Assembly (NCBI GenBank): GCA_946902875.1
Contig: OX336345.1
Location: 13,981,395 to 14,045,394, forward strand
Direction of reading: 5' to 3'
Origin: Nematopogon swammerdamellus
Taxonomy: Eukaryota; Arthropoda; Insecta; Lepidoptera; Adelidae
Length of the DNA stretch: 64,000 nucleotides
Positions within the stretch are counted from its first letter, which is position 1. Each line of letters opens with the position of its first letter. The translations under genes and the position numbers were made by a program. The notes beneath the pieces were generated by a model, which was not told the origin of the DNA, made no database searches, and was given only the letters and a program-made list of their open reading frames with translations. Of this stretch, positions 11,036 to 21,417 are shown piece after piece.

Positions 11036-11512
11036 GAATGAGTTGCGTTCAGGAAGACGATAGACCTACTCAAAGAAAGTAAGTAACTAATGGCGAGGCC
11101 GAAGGCCGAGCTGCGTTCGGGAAGACTATAAACCTTCTCGAAGAAAGTAAGTAACAAAGGGCGAGGCCGAAGGCCAAGCTGCGTTCAGGAAGACCATAAA
11201 CCTCGAAGAAAGCAAGTAACAAAGTGCGAGGCCGAAGGCCGAGCTGCGTTCAGGAAGACGATAAATTCTCGAAGACAGTAAGTAACTATGGGTGAGGCCG
11301 AAGGCCGAGATGTGTTCAGGAAGAGGATAAACCTTTTTGAAGAAAGTAACTAACAAAGAAGTTACTTTCTTCGAGAAGATTTATGGTCTTCCTGAACGCA
11401 GCTCGGCCTTCGGACTCGCCCTCTGTTACTTACATTCTTCGAAAAGGTTATCCTCTTCCTAAACGCAGCTCGGCCTTCGGCCTCGCCCTTTGTTACTTAC
11501 TTTCTTGAAGAC
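11036..11512. mobile_element. Partial palindromic ~68-bp monomer array
   Basis: A forward stack of monomers (GAAAGTAAGTAAC, GGCGAGGCCGAAGGCCGAGC, GTTCAGGAAGAC) runs to about 11350. It then turns over at AAGAAAGTAACTAACAAAGA into the inverted orientation up to 11512. The following complete element (11513-12913) abuts it directly, so this looks like an older copy cut by, or fused to, the second. Confidence 0.75.
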
Positions 11513-12913
11513 TAGCTTTTGCCCGCGGCTTCGCTCGCGTGAAATTCGTATTTCAAAGGAAGAAAGTAAGTAACTAAGGGCGAGCTGGTTCAGGTAAACG
11601 ATAAACCGTCTCGAAGAAAGTGAGTAACTTTTTGAGGCCGAAGGCGGAGTTGCGTTCAGGAAGATGATAAACCTTCTCGAAGACAGTAAGTAACTATGGG
11701 CGAGGCCGAAGGCCGAGCTGCGTTCAGGAAGAGGATAAACCATCTTTAAGTAAGTAAGTAATAAAGGGCGAGGCCGAAGGCCGAGCTGCGTTCAGGAAGA
11801 GGATAACCTTTTCGAAGAAAGTAAGTAACTATGTGCGAGGCCGAAGGCCGAGCTTCGTTCAGGATGAGGGTAAACTTTTCGAAGAAAGTAAGTAACAGAG
11901 GGCGAGGCCGAAGGCCGAGCTTCGTTCAGTAAAACTGAACCTTCTCGAAGACAGTAAGTAACTAGCGGCCTCGCCCTCTGTTACTTACTTTCTTAGAAAA
12001 TGTTATCCTCTTCCTGAACGCAGCTCGGCCTTCGGCCTCGCCTATAGTTACTTACTGTCTTCGAAAAGGTTTCTCGTCTTCCTGAATGCAGCTCGGCCTT
12101 CGGCCTCGCCCTCTGTTACTTACTTTCTTCGAAAAGGTCATCCTCTTCCTGAACGCAGCTCGGCCTTCGGCCTCGCCCATAGTTACTTACTGTCTTCGAG
12201 AAGGTTTATCGTTTTCCTGAACGCAGCTCGGCCTTCGGCCTTGCCCTCTGTTACTTACTTTCTTCGAAAAGTTTACTCTCATGCTGAACGCAGCTCTGCC
12301 TTCGGCCTCGCCCATAGTTACTTACTCTCTTCGAAAAGGTTTATCGTCTTCCTGAACGCAGCTCGCCCTTCGGCCCCGCCCTCTGTTACTTACTTTCTTC
12401 GAAAAGGTTATCCTCTTCCTGAACGTAGCTCGGCCTTCGGCCTCGCCCATAGTTACTTACTGTTTTCGAGAAGGTTTATCGTTTTCCTGAACGCAGCTCG
12501 GCCATCAGCCTTGCCCTCTGTTACTTACTTTCTTCGAAAAGTTTACCCTCATCCTGAACGCAGCTCGGCCTTCGGCCTCGCCCATAGTTACTTACTTTCT
12601 TCGAAAAGGTTATCCTCTTCCTGAACGGAGCTCGGCCTTCGGCCTCGCCCTTTGTTACTTACTTTCTTAAAGATGGTTTATCCTCTTCCTGAACGCAGCT
12701 CGGCCTTCGGCCTCGCCCATAGTTACTTACTGTCTTCGAGAAGTTCGAGAAGGTGTATCGTCTTCCTGAACGCAACTTCGCCTTCGGCCTCAAAAAGTTA
12801 CTCACTTTCTTCGAGACGGTTTATCGTTTACCTGAACCTAGCTCGCCCTTAGTTACTTACTTTCTTCCTTTGAAATACGAATTTCACGCGAGCGAAGCCG
12901 CGGGCAAAAGCTA
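11513..12913. mobile_element. Palindromic array element 1, closed by inverted ends
   Basis: The left end TAGCTTTTGCCCGCGGCTTC, continuing through CGTGAAATTCGTATTTCAAA, is mirrored exactly at the right end (about 12869-12913). Inside, monomers of about 68 bp are stacked forward (11558 to ~11965) and then inverted (~11975 to 12868). Each monomer holds AAAGTAAGTAAC, a GGCCGAAGGCC core and GTTCAGGAAGA. Long ORFs across the array repeat the same peptide with the monomer period and are taken as side effects of the array. No transposase is present. Confidence 0.85.
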
Positions 12914-13789
12914 GTAAAAAATAAAAAAAGAGATGAACTGAATGAGTCGGTAAATTCATATTAAAAAAAATTACAGAACTATCATTTGCACAGCATTTCA
13001 GAAGCCGACATAATATTATTCCAGTTTTGGAATTTTCGAAAGAAGTAAATTTTTTATTACGTTTAACAATCTATATGACTAATCATCATGGTCAATAGGT
13101 TTAATTTTTGTTCTTTTGCTTTTGTTGGTATTTTAGACAAAATTTCGTATTTCGTAGCTGTAGCGAATATCACGCCAGGTGCGTTGAGAGAAGAGCCACA
13201 GTACACTAATAGAACAGTAAACGTGTGAAATGTTTGTATAAATGAATAACATATTTTTCTATTTTCATGCATTTATACAAACATTTTACACGCATGACTC
13301 AAGCTGACTTCTGGCTAAGCACATTTTTTAAAATTTTAATTAGGTTTTTATCCCAATAATAATTTCTTTACAATAACAGAAACAATTATTGCACAACAGC
13401 AAAATAAAAGAATGAGTTTTTGAGAGTCCTGTTAGTTGCTTAGCAATCTACGAGTGTCTAAACCTTTCCCCCTTTCCCCCTATTCCTACCGACTGAAGGA
13501 GGATCTGGAGAAGCTTTTGTAAAGCGTCGATCGGTGCAAGATGTTTCAAAAACTACTATCAACATTTTAAGAAGTAATTTTGGAGCTTAAATAGACAATG
13601 TTGGTCTTTCTAATATTTTTCAAATTCTAAAAAAAAAAATCAATAGGTACTTACTTTTTTCTAATTTCGGTAAATTAACCACACAAACCACAAAAAATAA
13701 TGGTAATTATAATTTTTTATGAAGGTATATATTATTGCTAAATCACTTTGTACAGGGTTTTATTTCGTTGTAATTATAATAATACGAAA
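12914..13789. other. No gene seen
   Basis: AT-rich sequence. Apart from the hairpin at 13222-13292 nothing is recognisable. Confidence 0.5.
13222..13292. repeat. 23-bp hairpin with 25-nt loop, pre-miRNA-sized
   Basis: Bases 13222-13244 pair with 13270-13292 with one mismatch; the core arm is AAATGTTTGTATAAATG. The total of 71 nt and near-perfect stem fit a microRNA precursor, but also a very small MITE. The arms are more regular than most animal microRNA precursors. Confidence 0.7.
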
Positions 13790-14060
13790 TTCTTTTTACA
13801 TTTAGTTATTTCTATTATCTTAGGTCTGGGTGTCGGGCTGTATTGCGAGAGGTCCGAGGTTCAAACTCGGTCGACGTGCACCAATGGGTATTTTTCTGAT
13901 TAAAAAAACTTTATAAGTGCATACCTACACCAACTGCTCCATGGTTGGGATGCCATGTAAGACTGTAAGTTGGATTGATTGTAGGAAATTTCCTAAGGCA
14001 ATAAGTCCGCCCTTGCCACAAAATACGTGGTATTGATTATAGTTCTTTATGTTTTGCCTC
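13790..14060 (+). mobile_element. tRNA-derived SINE (B-box visible)
   Basis: The segment GGTCCGAGGTTCAAACTCGG matches a tRNA T-arm/B-box. It is followed by TGGTTGGGATGCCATGTAAG and a tail with GGCAATAAGTCCGCCCTTGC, a motif that returns in reverse complement at 21779-21832. The A-box side is poorly preserved. It is not a functional tRNA because no acceptor stem or anticodon arm could be drawn. Confidence 0.6.
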
Positions 14061-15310
14061 TAAGCACGCCGGCAGGTGCAAGTGCGCGGCTACGGAATAT
14101 TATTATAAATTTTATACATAATCAGATTACTTCAATCACAAACAAACAAAACACAAACATAATCTGATCACAAACATGTAGCTTTAAGAACACCATAGGA
14201 CGTACTTTGATTATTTAATCCTTTGCCAAATCTTTTGCTCTTCGTCTTGGTTGGCAAACCATACATTTTAGAGTGTTGCGTGAGCTGAGTACGCATGAAT
14301 CGTTATGGTACTGTTTTTTTGTACTGTGGTGGAACGGTGCGTGTGTGTTCTAGCTTTTAATTAAATTACTTTCCAACAGCCATCCCGCGTTTTGTTGCCT
14401 GAATAAATTCTCCCCGCGTCGTCGCACGGCGGCGCGGCGCGGCGGTACCGGCGGAGGCGGCGAGGGCGAAGGATCCACAATCGGGTGGAGGTGTCGTACC
14501 GAGTCCTGATGGAAAAGTACCTGATACGTACGCAGAATAACAAAGTCAGCATGTGGGAACGACATTTTCTCTCTTCCTACTCTGTCTAGTTCATGAAATA
14601 GAGAACTTTCCCTAATGTAATTGTTTCAGGGCACCTTAACAAAGTAAATATTTTGTAAACCAATACAACTTGTAGCGATTTATCTGCAAAGAAATAGCTT
14701 AAGGGTATGGGGTTCGGAACGGTATGTAGGCGGGTCGCGCAGGTATTCGTCTGTTGGGCGGAGAGGCGGGAGTAAGGGAAGGGGGTGGGGGGCGGCGAGG
14801 CAGCAGCGGCGGGAAAACAAACAAAAGACTATAAATTACACCCTCGGATTTTACCGACTCACTTATTTCTCCTTATACGAGCCAAGTTCGGTGCAAATCG
14901 GTTCCGCGGTCCTAAAGATATTTATTACCTGAGCTGTCCTTGATTCATTGCTCAAAACGATAAATTTAAACACGTATTTGTGAGAAACACAATTAAGAAA
15001 AGTATAAGACTGAAGATAAAATTTAATAAATGAAATGCGATAAAGTGAAATAACACGTATTGTACATATTAAGAGTAAGTATGTGAAATTAGTAAAAGAA
15101 AGTATATTTTTCATGAGAATATAGCGGATTAGGAAAAACATATTTAAAATATTTTTGGCTTAGTATCTATATGGTTAAAATGTTCCAACTTAATCTTGCT
15201 ACTATAATTGGTAGAAAATCGATGTACTAATTACTTAATATTAGACTTTGAAATTCATATCTGATAAAAACAATGTGGCGTAAAATTAATAAAAAATCCG
15301 TTCATAATAC
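14061..15310. other. No gene seen; two GC-rich islands
   Basis: A GC island at about 14418-14470 (GGCGGCGCGGCGCGGCGG) and a G-rich patch at 14755-14815 stand out from AT-rich surroundings. The latter has four G-runs fitting a G-quadruplex motif (14769-14793). The region is downstream of the minus-strand exon at 15311-15952 and may include its 3' UTR. Confidence 0.45.
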
Positions 15311-15952
15311 TTATATATGATTGCGACTATTGTACGACTGGCGAGCAGAGGCGGCCATGAGAGCATTTTGCATGTTCTTCTGTTCCTCCATCATGCGGTA
15401 CAGTTCGTGGTAGGTGTACGGGATGTGCGGCGGGGGCGCGGGCGGGGCGGGCTGCGCCTGAGCCGCTTGCACGTCTCTCCGTATGTACTGCTCGACCAGC
15501 ATATCTCTAAAGCGCTCGTTGCACCTCAAGAAGTCCGGATGGACAGTATTCGGCTGGGAGGCCGACATCACTATCCTCTTCGCCGGATCATAATACGCTA
15601 TATGCCTATGCGCAGGCGGTCTCGAATGCGGAGGTCCATACTCCAGATCGAGAATCCACTCGAGGTTGATCGCTTCGTGAGGACTGAGGCCGCACATCAA
15701 GTCTATGATGTCGTTGGCTTCCGTGGCCGGGTCTCTCGGCCTGGGGAGGATGAGAGAAGGTCCCGGCTGGTAGTATTGCTGGACGACCGGCATGGCGGAG
15801 CCGGAGGACCCGGTGGAGCGATGGTTCTTCCTCCTCTGAGCGAGCGTCGCCTGACTCAGCTGCTGGTGGTTCTGGTAGTAGTAAGCCTGGCGAGCGAGAT
15901 CGGCTGCGTCTGGACGGGTGAGGTGGTAGCTGTTATCGGATTGGCGACGCAT
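15311..15952 (-). CDS. Uncharacterised protein, 213 aa, terminal exon
   Basis: An open frame of 213 codons runs from ATG at 15952 to the stop at 15311-15313. On the minus strand a splice acceptor (ATTTCAG) lies just before, so the exon begins at 15970; a TAA in the same frame lies between the acceptor and the ATG, which supports MRRQSDNS as the true start and a 5' UTR beginning upstream. The protein is Tyr-, Gln- and Pro-rich at its ends. The middle (about residues 80-150) is denser, with DIIDLMCGLSPHEAINLEWI and HPDFLRCNERFRDMLVEQYI. A Pro/Ala-rich stretch lies near residues 165-175 and a Met/Gln-rich C-terminus ends at NHI. No signal peptide, membrane segment or known domain is recognised. 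It contrasts with the surrounding AT-rich non-coding DNA in GC content, which favours a real gene. Confidence 0.8.
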   Translation of the reverse strand: MRRQSDNSYHLTRPDAADLARQAYYYQNHQQLSQATLAQRRKNHRSTGSSGSAMPVVQQYYQPGPSLILPRPRDPATEANDIIDLMCGLSPHEAINLEWILDLEYGPPHSRPPAHRHIAYYDPAKRIVMSASQPNTVHPDFLRCNERFRDMLVEQYIRRDVQAAQAQPAPPAPPPHIPYTYHELYRMMEEQKNMQNALMAASARQSYNSRNHI

Positions 15953-16481
15953 TTGGAGTTAAGTCTTGCACTGAAATTATTGTATTTACGATTTATTCAA
16001 CATAGTAAAACAAGTATGCTTCATTCAGAAAATTAAACACTCTATGAAAGCAAAAGGGTCATAGTTTATTTATAGATTTGGGTATTTATTGAAAGCTGTT
16101 TCCTTTATTTTCAAACTGGAATGTAGTGACATCAATTAGAGTAAAACATTTAAAACACACATACCTTCTATCTACTACCACTACTAAATACACTTGAGAT
16201 TTTAAAGGTGACGTTCCAATTGACAGATTAGAACGTCACTACCTTTATTTAGACCTACCTACATATTTTTGACCGTAGGAATTTTAAAAATAATATCACT
16301 GAGAAGAACTTTCTAGATGATTTGCCATAGTAGAAATCTAAAGTGCATAATATTATTTGCAAATCAGATGTTTTGTGTTTGGATGGTAAATCAATTCATT
16401 CCTCTATTTCTTTTTCGAGCTAAGAATAAATATTTTGGGAGAGAATTTTTTACACATCAAGTATGTATGTGTAAAAACACC
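15953..16481. other. Intron or upstream flank of the 15311-15952 exon
   Basis: The first 18 bases are the likely 5' UTR part of the exon (boundary at 15970). The rest is AT-rich with no gene. A short inverted repeat (GTGACGTTC / GAACGTCAC) lies at about 16207-16239. Confidence 0.45.
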
Positions 16482-16717
16482 GGCCAAGTTGGAGTTAGAC
16501 TCTCGCACCGACTTTTACGCACCACAAAAAAGAATAAGGTTAAAACAGGTTTTTTACTTCTAAATTTTTTATGTACCTACTTGTTATATCCGCCAAAGTA
16601 ACACACCTGTGAACATTTCAAGCGGTTAGCTATTACGGTTCCAAAGATACAGCCGGACGGACGGACGGACGTTGTAGGCACGTCTGTCCGTCCGTCGTAC
16701 TGGGTACGGAAACCTAA
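16482..16717 (+). repeat. CAAGTGCGAGTC-family repeat, diverged
   Basis: Opens CCGGCCAAGTTGGAGTTAGA, contains TTGTTATATCCGCCAAAGTA and a GGACGGACGGAC run, and ends TACGGAAACCTAAAAAA. The order of modules matches the copies at 21060, 23100, 56605 (reverse) and 60925. Confidence 0.75.
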
Positions 16718-16834
16718 AAAATTACACATTTTCTTATGACGAGAGATCATATTATTATTATGTGTTTTAAAAAGTTCGACGATTGCATCTGTACTAGCCG
16801 TTTACCTACTATTGAAACCAGAAACCATTCGATT

Positions 16835-16920
16835 TTACCCGACTACGGCGAAGCCAAAAGTAGAGTCGTGGTTTTGACAGCGTATGTATGTAGGTATGTT
16901 CATTTATTTATACCTCTAGT
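16835..16920 (+). repeat. Fragment of the ACCCGACTACGGCGAAG repeat
   Basis: Shares TTTTACCCGACTACGGCGAA and the TATGTATGTA stretch with the repeat at 10600-10900. Confidence 0.55.
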
Positions 16921-17222
16921 CTAAACTAGGTACTTGACGGATTTCCACATGAGGCATTGTTGTGTTTGCCTCGGTAGTTTTTTTAAATTCACATTGGCGG
17001 GTGCCATTCGCCATATTGTGAAACATATTATTTATTTCCTTTGTTTTCATAGTCGGGAGTAAAACAATTTTTTTTAACTACCCAAAACATTTCTTTATCA
17101 GTATAAGGTAGGTACATAACACTGTTTTAATAGAATATACTTACAGAGTTAAAAAAAAATTGGTAATTAACTACTGCACAGTCTTTGGTTTGAGAGGGTA
17201 CGTACAGTAGCTGTGACAGGTA

Positions 17223-17355
17223 GTCACAACGTACAAATGCGGGTCCAAAGGTCGCGCGTCGAGGGTGGGAAGGGCCAGGAGGGGTATCGGCTCAGGCACC
17301 GCGGGACGCGGTCGGTAGTGCGCTTGGAATTTGGACCCACATTTTACGTTGTGAC
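17223..17355. mobile_element. Short MITE with 26-bp TIRs
   Basis: The left end GTCACAACGTACAAATGCGG is matched by the inverted right end GTCACAACGTAAAATGTGGG, and the match continues to GGTCCAAA. The 133-bp unit has a GC-rich centre and no coding capacity. Confidence 0.75.
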
Positions 17356-17453
17356 GCGTGTACAACAGCTGATAGTGATCGAACTAGTATTGACTTCTTA
17401 AAACTAGCATGTCCACGTCAATAAGGTAATTAAAATTAATTATTTACCGTACC

Positions 17454-17780
17454 GTACCGTGTGGAGCCGGTACTTTAAAAGAATAGCCCCACTGCATCTC
17501 TCCCCGTGTATGTCGTAAAAGGCGACTAAGGGATATGACTCCCTTCTTATATCACTAGGTGGTATTGTTTAACCCGCCCGGGTTGGTACCACCGCACTGA
17601 ATGAAAGGTCTGGCGAAACGGCTATGTAAATAGTTTGTGTTTTCCGTCCAGTTCAGTGTAGCTGGCACGACCGAAGGGAAGCACTGACGTGGCACCAAGT
17701 TCACCCGGTGTTATGGGCTGACATCACGGATGTTGTAGGTGATGTAGCCAACCGTGTCAGTTTCCATTAAAAAAAAAAAA
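17454..17780 (+). mobile_element. SINE family, type A head, full length
   Basis: Begins GTACCGTGTGGAGCCGGTAC, carries the GTCGTAAAAGGCGACTAAGG block, joins the shared body at GGTGGTATTGTTTAACCC, and ends TCAGTTTCCATT plus a long A-run. Confidence 0.88.
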
Positions 17781-18359
17781 TTAACTGAATAGTAACTGAC
17801 ATAAGATTATAAAATATTCATGCATCCTGAGGATGTATGAATATTTTTATAAATTTAGCTACCTCTTCTGTACAATTAAATATTTTTTCCTGTTGCCAGT
17901 AATACATTTTCTTCATTCTGTGATAGAAAAAGGACCCAGACGGGTTACTTATGAACAGCAATGAAATAAGCCAAGTAACAATGTACTGAATAGGATTAAA
18001 TTTGCCGGTCATTTAATCTGCCTTATGAGGAGGTGGACAGGGTGAAAAGAAATCGAACCTTAAATTTATACAAAATGTATGTATTGCAATATTAGAAATT
18101 ATTATAATGAAAGGATATTATTATTCCTCGTCAACATTATCGTCAATATATCAACTAAGAAAATTCATTTAAAAATAGTCATAGTCATGTTAAAATAAAC
18201 ATTATTGTTTAGAAACATTTAGCCTGAAACATATTAATGGCAATTTTTGTTAATTAAACATTTCAAAATATTTAGGTATTAATTGTTAATTTCTATAATA
18301 AAATATTTAAAAAATCAGTCCTTCTGAACTATAATTTATAGTCGTTAGTCTCGTTAAAA
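17781..18359. other. No gene seen; possible 3' UTR of the 18360 exon
   Basis: AT-rich, directly downstream of the minus-strand stop at 18360. No clear element is recognised. Confidence 0.4.
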
Positions 18360-18872
18360 TTACTTAGTCATGGCATATTTCATGAAAAACATCTGGACAT
18401 TGGCCGAGCAGTTGTCGAAATCGGTGCCGAAGGTTTCCTGGTTATCTGGCGCGGGCGCCTCTTGTTCGGACCTTTCACTCTGCCACACAGCCTCTAGGTT
18501 CTTGAATTTCGACATGAACTGTTCGAAGTCTTCGCCGTTGTCTTCCTGGCGGTCGTTGGCCCTAGGGCTCCAAAACCCGAAGGGAGAGTTGGCGCTGTTA
18601 AAGCTAGCATTGTGAGCTCCAATGGACGAAGACGAAAGACCGTAAGCACTGCAGCAGGGAGCGTGTATGGGCTTGTAAAGCCTCTTCCCGTCGAAGAGTT
18701 CTATGCAGATGTTGACTCCGAAGCGAGGAGGGACGTCGTATCCGTATGGAGTACGAATGTCCCCGGTGGCGCTGGTGCCCGAAGGAGTCCCAGAGTCCCT
18801 GGAGCCTTGCTCCCTCGTACGTCCAGCTCGACCCTCACCGATCACGCCGATCTTCTTTAGGCGCTCGTTCAT
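18360..18872 (-). CDS. Uncharacterised protein, terminal exon, at least 170 aa
   Basis: On the minus strand an acceptor (ATTTTCAG) ends at 18901, so the exon begins at 18900. The frame is open from there and the first ATG is at 18872 (MNERLKKIGVIGEG). The stop is at 18360-18362. The nine codons between acceptor and ATG (IRVSVDLSA) are open, so coding may continue from an upstream exon rather than start here. The protein has a Gly/Ser/Arg-rich N-terminal part, a compact middle with YGYDVPPRFGVNICIELFDG and HAPCCSAYGL, and an acidic, Glu/Gln-rich C-terminal part with FEQFMSKFKNLEAVW, ending FMKYAMTK. It has no signal peptide, membrane segment or recognised domain. It lies on the same strand as the 15311 exon, 2.4 kb upstream of it, with a SINE and a MITE between. 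Each has its own stop, so they are separate transcripts or alternative ends. Confidence 0.78.
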   Translation of the reverse strand: MNERLKKIGVIGEGRAGRTREQGSRDSGTPSGTSATGDIRTPYGYDVPPRFGVNICIELFDGKRLYKPIHAPCCSAYGLSSSSIGAHNASFNSANSPFGFWSPRANDRQEDNGEDFEQFMSKFKNLEAVWQSERSEQEAPAPDNQETFGTDFDNCSANVQMFFMKYAMTK

Positions 18873-18900
18873 TGCTGATAAGTCAACGCTGACGCGGATA

Positions 18901-19799
18901 CTGAAAATACAAACCAGCTTAGTTACTTGTTTCTTGGGTAAACGCTGTAATCGGTGAGAATAAGCGGAAAATATATTTAGCAAAGCATGTGTACACCAAA
19001 GTAAATAATGTCGCGAGCGCAGCTGCGGACTAAAGGTAATTAAATTATATCCTGTATCGACGGCTTACTTGAAGGCACTTATTTTTTTTTATAGAAAGTG
19101 CGACATGTGGCGCCTAGCCACCCATAAGTGTTGATTTTAATGAGGTACAATTTTGTTCGCTACAATCTTGAAAAACACATTTATTCATACACTGATGAGG
19201 TCCAAAGTTTAAGTCATACATAACTCTCATAATAAACGTATTTTGTACAAGCAAAAAGCATTAGGAAAAAGCAAAGCATAGGACTAGACTCGAATGATGC
19301 CACTAAATTCTGATTATTGTTGAATTATAGTCAATGTAAGTACTAATTATTATTCTTCTTCAGTCTTACTCTAAATTATGTTTTCTTATGTGAATCGCAA
19401 AATGTAAATTCCACTCTTAGTGTGATTCAGCGAATATAAATTTCGATAATTTACCGTAAAATCATATTCTAAAGTGACTTAATGCATTTCATGCTGCGGT
19501 TTCAGCTTACTTATTTTACTTAATGAATTTATAATTTCAACAAGAAGAGTCACTTAGTGAATTTACGAAGATGCAATTTTTAGAAACATCGTCGTAAAAC
19601 AAAATACACTTGTTAAATACCTTCTGCTAGACTTTCAAACAAAAATTTACATTCCGCGAACATACTAATTTATTATTTTATAACATTTTCATTTTTAACC
19701 TCGCTAGACTATAAATGCTATTTTTAATGAAAATATTAGTAGAATCCATTTCATTTCAATTCTCAGCATATTCCTTTCCTTTAATTTATTAACAGATTT
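18901..19799. other. Probable intron or 5' flank, no gene seen
   Basis: Upstream of the acceptor at 18901 on the minus strand. A short block around 19084-19135 (GAAAGTGCGACATGTGGCGC, CACCCATAAG) resembles one at 20830-20870, so it is an old repeat fragment. The remainder is AT-rich. Confidence 0.45.
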
Positions 19800-20260
19800 C
19801 TTCAAAAAAGGAGGTTATAAATTCGACACGTATGTATGTAAAATCGTTGGAATTGCACAATATTCATATAATATGTTAGACTATGTGGGCTTCTAAACAG
19901 GTGTGCCAAATTTCATAAGTGTATGTATGTTTGTATGTATGTTTGTATGTATGTATGTTTGTCCACGCATTTCTCCGAAACTATTAATCAGATTGTGACC
20001 ATTCTTTTTTATTGGCTTACATTTACTTCAACTTAGGGAACAGTGCAAGTTTAATAAAAATCGGTTTAGTAGTACTCAAGATATGGACTTTTAAGTGTCT
20101 ACCAATCACTGGAAAAACACGTCGTCGGGTCGGTTTAACGCCCAATTCTACGCAGAACTTGTTATGTAATATAACTAAGAAGTCGGTAAAAAAGAGTGAA
20201 GTTTTTGAGCGCACTTTTTGTCCGCCTTGTAACTGGCATGTCCTCTCTATAAACATCGAC
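19800..20260 (+). repeat. Dispersed repeat with TATGTTTG microsatellite
   Basis: Opens AAAAAAGGAGGTTATAAATT, carries a mixed (TATG)n/(TTTG) run at 19920-19962, then a conserved-looking block around AAACACGTCGTCGGGTCGG. It has the structure of non-autonomous lepidopteran repeats with an internal tetranucleotide run. The 104-codon ORF through it is not called. Confidence 0.5.
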
Positions 20261-20345
20261 TACTTTATACGTGTCGTAACAAAATTGACAATGTTTTATA
20301 CAAAGGTATATTTGTATAAAACATGAGCTGCGAGATGAGCTATCA

Positions 20346-20738
20346 GCCTCGATAGCTCAGTGGTGCAGACAGTCAACTGTCGCTATTGAATGTTAAGCAA
20401 CGCTGGGTGCGGTCAGTCCTTGGATGGGTGACCGCTGACCTCGTAAAATTTGAAAATAAAATAAATAAATAAATAAAAAATAAAACTGTAGGTCCCTTCC
20501 CTCCTAATCTTACTTGGTGGTAGGGTTTATCCCGCCCGGGTTGGTACCACCGCACTGAATGAAACGTCGGTCCAAACGGCTATGTCAAATAGTTTGTGTT
20601 TTCCGACCAGTTCAGTGTAGCCGGCACGATCAAAGGGGGAAGCACTGACATGGCACCTAGTTCACCCGGTGTTATGGGCTGACATCACGGACGTTGTAGG
20701 TGATGTAGCCAACCGTGTCAGTTTCCATAAAAAAAAAA
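20346..20738 (+). mobile_element. SINE family, type B head (tRNA/5S-like), full length
   Basis: The head opens with a tRNA A-box-like GATAGCTCAGTGGTGC. It then contains GTTAAGCAACGCTGGG, TTGGATGGGTGACCGC, which reads like the inner part of insect 5S rRNA. After a short (AAAT)n insert and ACTGTAGGTCCCTTCCCTCC it joins the same body as the type A copies and ends TCAGTTTCCATA plus an A-run. Confidence 0.88.
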
Positions 20739-21059
20739 GGTTCTATATATTATTTATGCATCAGAGACCGCATAGGTAACATGCGAGATACAAGTGCGAC
20801 AAAGATATTTTATTTTTATTAATTTTTTATTGAAAGCGCGACTGGCGCCGTTCCACCCATAAGGTGTCTAACGATGCTCATGGACATTCGGACAACGCAC
20901 ATAGTATCGTATGCGAGGGTTGCGAATGCCATGCCGTCCTGACTCTGACTACTACTAGATATACCATATCGTTGTAGTTTCGTCTATAGGTGCACAGAAT
21001 AATAACTTTTCACTTGCTCAACGTGTTTATGCTCTCTTATTTATTGATTTTAACGTAAC

Positions 21060-21417
21060 ATTAAAACCGACCGCACCAAGGGTTCCGTATTGCCATGTGA
21101 TGGTCATTGCCACTCACGCCATCTATGGCGTGTTTATGAAATGCTTAATATTAGTTAAAATTCATGATTAGTTAAAATGCTTCATACTCTTTTCGGTAGA
21201 TGGCGCGCATAAACTTTTTTCTATGGTAACCCCCGCGAATTTTTTACTTTTTATTATTTATATTATTTGTTGTTAAATCGGCCATAATAACACATATTTT
21301 GTGAAAATTACGGGCTACCTATTACGGTTCAAGAGATACAGCCCTCGGACAGACAGACAGACAGACAGACGACGTAGGCTTAGTAATAGGGTCCCGTACC
21401 GGATACGGAACCCTAAT
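21060..21417 (+). repeat. CAAGTGCGAGTC-family repeat, head diverged
   Basis: Contains AAGGGTTCCGTATTGCC, TTGTTAAATCGGCCATAATA, TATTACGGTTCAAGAGATAC, a (GACA)n run and the closing ATACGGAACCCTAA. The internal (GACA)n is typical of the family here. Confidence 0.75.

Noticed and set aside
12241..12852. ORFs of 127 and 66 codons with repeated SSAFGLAHSYLLSS peptides
   Set aside because: The peptide period equals the monomer length of the palindromic array, and the frame is open only because monomers repeat. There is no start context or splice support.
11513..12913. CRISPR-like array
   Set aside because: Monomers are contiguous ~68-bp tandem units in both orientations with no unique spacers, in a eukaryotic genome.
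13790..13900. Possible tRNA gene (GAGGTTCAAACTCGG)
   Set aside because: Only the T-arm side is convincing; no matching acceptor stem or anticodon arm is seen, and SINE-like sequence follows.
15317..16036. 239-codon plus-strand ORF opposite the 15311-15952 exon
   Set aside because: It is a shadow of the GC-rich coding exon. It lacks splice context, while the minus frame has an acceptor, an upstream stop and a sensible start.
20346..20450. Possible 5S rRNA or tRNA gene
   Set aside because: Only partial 5S-like and tRNA-like pieces are present, in a head shared by several SINE copies. No complete molecule can be folded.
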